From positions 6,453,001-6,517,000 of the forward strand of contig JAJFZO010000191.1 in NCBI GenBank assembly GCA_021397835.1: 64,000 nucleotides of DNA, in the 5' to 3' direction. The stretch is from Moringa oleifera. Lineage: Eukaryota > Streptophyta > Magnoliopsida > Brassicales > Moringaceae. A model generated the notes under the pieces. The model had not been told where the DNA came from, searched no databases, and was given only the letters and a program-made list of their open reading frames with translations. How positions within the stretch are numbered: position 1 is the stretch's first letter; each line of letters starts with the position of its first letter. A program made the position numbers and the translations under genes. This document shows positions 60,615 to 64,000 of the stretch, one piece after another.

Positions 60615-61369
60615 ATTAAAAAATTTTCAAAAGAATGACAATGATGAGTAAATACACTTGGTGCATGATTATACAAAATCTATGTCAAATGACATGTTAA
60701 AGATGTGTCAAACAAATGTCAAAAGACGTGTTGAAAACATGTAAAAGATATGTTGACAAATTTTAAATACATATTGAATATATGTTATGTATTGATGCAT
60801 ATAGTTGCATTGGTTGAAAAAGGATATAGCTAGTCGAACATAGACCATGGATCAAATCTTTAGAGTTAATCCAAATTTGAAAATGAAAAGGCATGAACCA
60901 ACCTCAAAAGATGTAACCATATTGAAAAGGTACCAAGGATGCTATAAAAAGGGTTTATCATGGCCTTTGAATTAATCATCAATTCAAGCATTCGAGTATG
61001 CTTCAAGTAAGTAGTCTCTTATCTTCCACCATTCTCTTGCATACAAAAGTTTCTTACTACTTCCATAATTTTCAAAAATCAAACCAATATTTTATTAATC
61101 TAGAGAATAGAATATTGATACTTCAAAGATTTGTTATCTTTCAAAGGTGTTTTGGGTTTATTTTCATGAGTGCATAATGTAAACAAACAAACTAAAAGTT
61201 CATTGTATCTTTGAAGCATATTTACTTACCCTTATGCACCACAATTGGTAGGGGTAAACAACATCTTAGGAAAAGTGACATTATAATGTGTCTTGAAGCT
61301 TTTCACATCGGTTTTCAAATCGATTTCACTACTTTTTGTAGTAACTTCTGTAGCCCACTTCATCCAACA
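60615..61369 (+). repeat. 3' LTR of the copia element
   Basis: It follows a short polypurine tract (GGTGGGGAA at 60606-60614) and ends CATCCAACA. A TATA box is at about 60943-60950, matching the one in the 5' LTR. Confidence 0.85.
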
Positions 61370-61389
61370 TAAAAAAGGTAAAGACTTTC

Positions 61390-61640
61390 ATGGATGGTAG
61401 GTGGATATATATTTTATCAAAATTAAATCCGACAAATTTGATCTTATATGTGCATGAGAAAATAAATAGTAAAACAATTGGTTCTTCGCATATGAGAGAA
61501 TTTCATGATGTTATAATTGGGTTAAAGATGTTGGATTTGCTTTTGATAAGGGGTGACAACACTTGGTTTAATCTTAAGAACAATTCTCTTCTTTGATCAG
61601 TGTTAAATCATAATTCTATTATATTGGAAAAGAATAGGAT
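61390..61640 (+). pseudogene. LINE endonuclease end, fragment
   Basis: The open piece 61390-61596 ends with MREFHDVIIGLKMLDLLL and GDNTWFN, which is the pattern of the last part of the endonuclease in plant LINE ORF2 (normally DF..FI..L.L.DLPL.GG.FTW.N). The part before it is missing where the copia element ends. Confidence 0.65.
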
Positions 61641-63000
61641 TCACTAAGATTAACATGGGCTATTTTGACTTAGAAATATATGGATTCAAATGAAAAGTTA
61701 CAATTAGATGGTTAGTGGCCATTGGGAAGGAATTAGATTGGATGAATATGTTAGATTTATCTTGACACTAAGATGAAGAGACTGAAGGATAACATAACTA
61801 TTGTTTAAACTTCATAACATAAGTGCACACTACATTTAACCACTAATATAGTATTAAAGTACGAATATTGTCAAATAGAGATTATGTTATTAAGTATAAA
61901 AAATTAATATAATTTTATGTTTATTTGAATAATTTAATAAAGATTGATAAATCAAGTAAATGTAATAAGAATGGCTTGAATGATAGCAATATGAAAAGCC
62001 AATATTAAAAAGGCTTTACGAATTTTCATTGCACCAAGATTAATCATACTCAAGTCTCCTAATTCAATTAGACAACATTTACTCTCTCTGTTGCTCGTGA
62101 GGTTTTGTAGTATAATTATCGTCTTTGTCAAGCATCAACAACATATTTTAAAAGGCAAGTTAACCACACCTTCATGATAATTACGAACTTATAGAACTCT
62201 TTAAGCACAAGAAACTATGTTATTACACATGATCACCTAAATATTTTTATCTTATGATAATCATAAGGTATTTCAATGTGGTCTAATTCAATCTTCACTT
62301 GTTAGTTTCAAATTAAATCATAAATGATGTAAATAGTGATCGATTGTTCACAAGCATTAAGAATTGATCGAAATATATAATACAGGTATGGAGTAAAATA
62401 TCAATTAATTAAAACAAAAAAGTTTGAGTATTCATAATCTGGATATATCGTTAGGTGAAAAGAAACTTATAACATCATGAAATTAACTAAAAATATGAAT
62501 AAGATCTCAATTGTGATAAAAAAAAAGACAAATTTATGAATAAGTGAGTTCAACAGTTTTTTTTCCTCTCTTTTGTCTTTTTTCCTATTTTTTATCTAAT
62601 TTATCATCCTTTTAAAGACTCAAAGTCATGTACTTATACTTCTCTTCATAATTTTTTCGTTACAGTGCAATAATGCTGCTTTTTGGTGCAAAAATGCTTA
62701 TGGATGGTGCAAAAATGCTTTTGGATGGTGCTAAAAGCATTAACTATTCTACCTATAATTTAGACCTCATAGGATTACGATGTTATTACTTGCATTCTGA
62801 CCTTGTTTTGAACTCTAAAATTGTTTCAAATTACTCTAAATACTATCATGCTTTCAATCAAAATTGGTCACAATTATATATAAAAAACATAAATATATAA
62901 AACTGCCTATAAAACATTCAAGAACTACAAAATTAGGTTTGAACTATTAAATTAATAGACATAACATCTACTTATCAGTAAGAAAATGGAATAAGGAACT
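61641..63000. other. AT-rich spacer, no gene recognised
   Basis: Only short frames. A three-copy repeat of about 22 bases with a GGTGCAAAAATGCT word lies at 62676-62740. Confidence 0.5.
62676..62740 (+). repeat. Three-copy tandem repeat of about 22 bp
   Basis: The unit TTTGGTGCAAAAATGCTTATGG recurs with few changes; the last copy ends in AAAAGCATT. Confidence 0.8.
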
Positions 63001-63340
63001 ATTACGTGATGTGGCATTAAAAAAGAGAGTTTGTGAAGGGATTTAAGTGAAATTGATGGAACCATAATCAATAATGAAAGTTAGAAGAATTGTCAACTAG
63101 TGGATTAGAATTAATTAAGAAATATGCTATAATTATCAAGATAGATGAGGTATCCCATAAGTAGAAATCTAGGGTCATGTGGTTAAAGGAAGAAGATTAA
63201 AATACAAATTCTTCCATAAGATACCCAATGTGCGTCATAGGCATAACTTTATCAGATCTTTAGTGATTGATGGAGAAGATATTGAGGAACTTTGGAGTTC
63301 ATCTATACTAGGTACAAGAAAAAAGAAGAAGATATATCAG
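63000..63340 (+). pseudogene. LINE fragment at the start of the reverse transcriptase
   Basis: Frames in pieces read ELIKKYAII, KSRVMWLKEED and, at 63179-63340, KYKFFHKIPNVRHRHNFIRSLVIDGEDIEELW. This is the region just before the LINE reverse transcriptase, as seen in the LINE at 1150-4270. It has the same strand as 61390-61640 and may belong to the same element, with unrelated sequence between. Confidence 0.7.
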
Positions 63341-63435
63341 GTGTTTTATTTATATTTTTTAAATTTTTATTACGTTTTTTAAAAATCAGAAAGAGATTCA
63401 TGATTCAACAACAAGAATTTCAAATTATGAAATTT

Positions 63436-63620
63436 AACTGTCGTCCTCACCCATCTCAAGGATAAGGATGGCGCAAAGAATATTAATAGTTGTCCTCACC
63501 CATCTTGGTTAAAATAAAAATAAACATTTGAGGAACCCAACCTTGAACCTATCTCTATTTATTCGGGAAGTACCTGTCCCATTAAGGGTGGATTTCCACA
63601 GGGCTCCACCTTTGCTGGAA
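63436..63620. repeat. Short direct repeat and a GGGAAGTACCTGTCCC-type dispersed repeat
   Basis: GTCGTCCTCACCCATCT and GTTGTCCTCACCCATCT are 50 bases apart. The following AACCCAACCTTGAACC and ATTCGGGAAGTACCTGTCCC words resemble a dispersed repeat common in plant genomes, probably an LTR piece. Confidence 0.5.
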
Positions 63621-64000
63621 AAAATTGACACCTTTACGATATACCAACAAACCGACATATTAAAACACTATAAAATTAATTATCCTAAACATAAATTTTA
63701 AAAAAATAAAAATATGATATTAATGTAAAAAAATTAACTTAATAAAACATAAAATAAATTTATTTTATTCTCTAGTCTTTAAGTACCAACATTAGAATAT
63801 CTAATTATTTATCAATTCAGAAACTAAATTTTAGTATTACATATTATTAATTAAATCAAAAAATTCCCTAAATACAACATAACAATATTTATAATTTAAA
63901 TTTCCTAAGCTTAATAAATAACCCAAACTTAATTAAATTTTTTAAATATTACAACATCAATTAATTATTGTAAACTTAAATTTTAAAAAATAAAACCTAT
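63621..64000. other. AT-rich end of the window, no gene recognised
   Basis: Only A/T-rich sequence with no open frame of note. Confidence 0.5.

Larger units (their letters stand above)
55053..61369 (+). mobile_element. Ty1/copia retrotransposon with both LTRs, decayed and carrying a nested LTR
   Basis: The 5' LTR (55053-55800) and 3' LTR (60615-61369) align over their whole length. The interior has gag, a broken zinc knuckle, a GAG-pre-integrase part, an integrase piece, reverse transcriptase and RNase H in copia order (integrase before reverse transcriptase). The wording of the reverse transcriptase fits the Tork/Tnt1 side. Bases next to the LTRs, TAAGA at 55048-55052 and TAAAA at 61370-61374, could be the 5-bp target duplication with one change. 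Most of the integrase core is deleted (after about 57400), and stops lie in every block. RNase H is split by an LTR at 58750-59864. Confidence 0.9.

Noticed and set aside
1..64000. CRISPR array, bacterial operon or phage-like system
   Set aside because: No regularly spaced identical repeats with unique spacers, no cas-like genes, and all genes are eukaryotic.

Overview
This is a nuclear window from a flowering plant. Split genes with GT-AG introns, plant-only families (TCP and CLE), AT-rich spacers with many microsatellites, and decayed Athila-type Ty3/gypsy, Ty1/copia and LINE elements all indicate a dicot, probably woody. The species cannot be fixed from the sequence. No CRISPR array, operon, tRNA or rRNA was seen.

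Layout. (1) 1-21.6 kb is transposon graveyard. It holds a minus-strand LINE (about 1150-4270), a plus-strand Athila-like Ty3/gypsy element (about 4275-12281, only the 3' LTR recognised), a second Ty3/gypsy fragment with RNase H and integrase (about 12.5-14.0 kb), an LTR-like block with GGTAGT-type repeats (from 14414), a coiled-coil ORF remnant, a roughly 600-bp near-perfect long inverted repeat (17497-18102) and two further LTR-like segments. (2) 21.6-55 kb is a gene island. It holds a pseudogene copy of a small membrane-protein gene (21594-22215, minus), a CHUP1/IPGA1-like gene (22294-25349, plus, six exons, 5' end unresolved), the intact small membrane-protein gene (26849-27310, minus), a CLE peptide precursor (31208-31564, minus), a CCDC130/CWC16 splicing-factor gene (35348-40353, plus, seven exons, full length) and a class II CYC/TB1-type TCP transcription factor closest to TCP12 (51054-52517, minus). 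(3) 55.05-64 kb is transposon again: a Ty1/copia element with both LTRs (55053-61369) carrying a nested solo LTR (58750-59864), followed by plus-strand LINE fragments.

The genes do not form one pathway. The CLE signal-peptide gene and the TCP12-like gene as neighbours recall the adjacent CLE12 and TCP12 loci of Arabidopsis. The two flanks of the CHUP1-like gene carry related copies of one small gene, which suggests an old local duplication whose upstream half was cut by an LTR element. I found no clearly new molecular system. The best leads are the duplication with the possible 5' truncation of the CHUP1-like gene, the long inverted repeat, and the intronic minisatellite.
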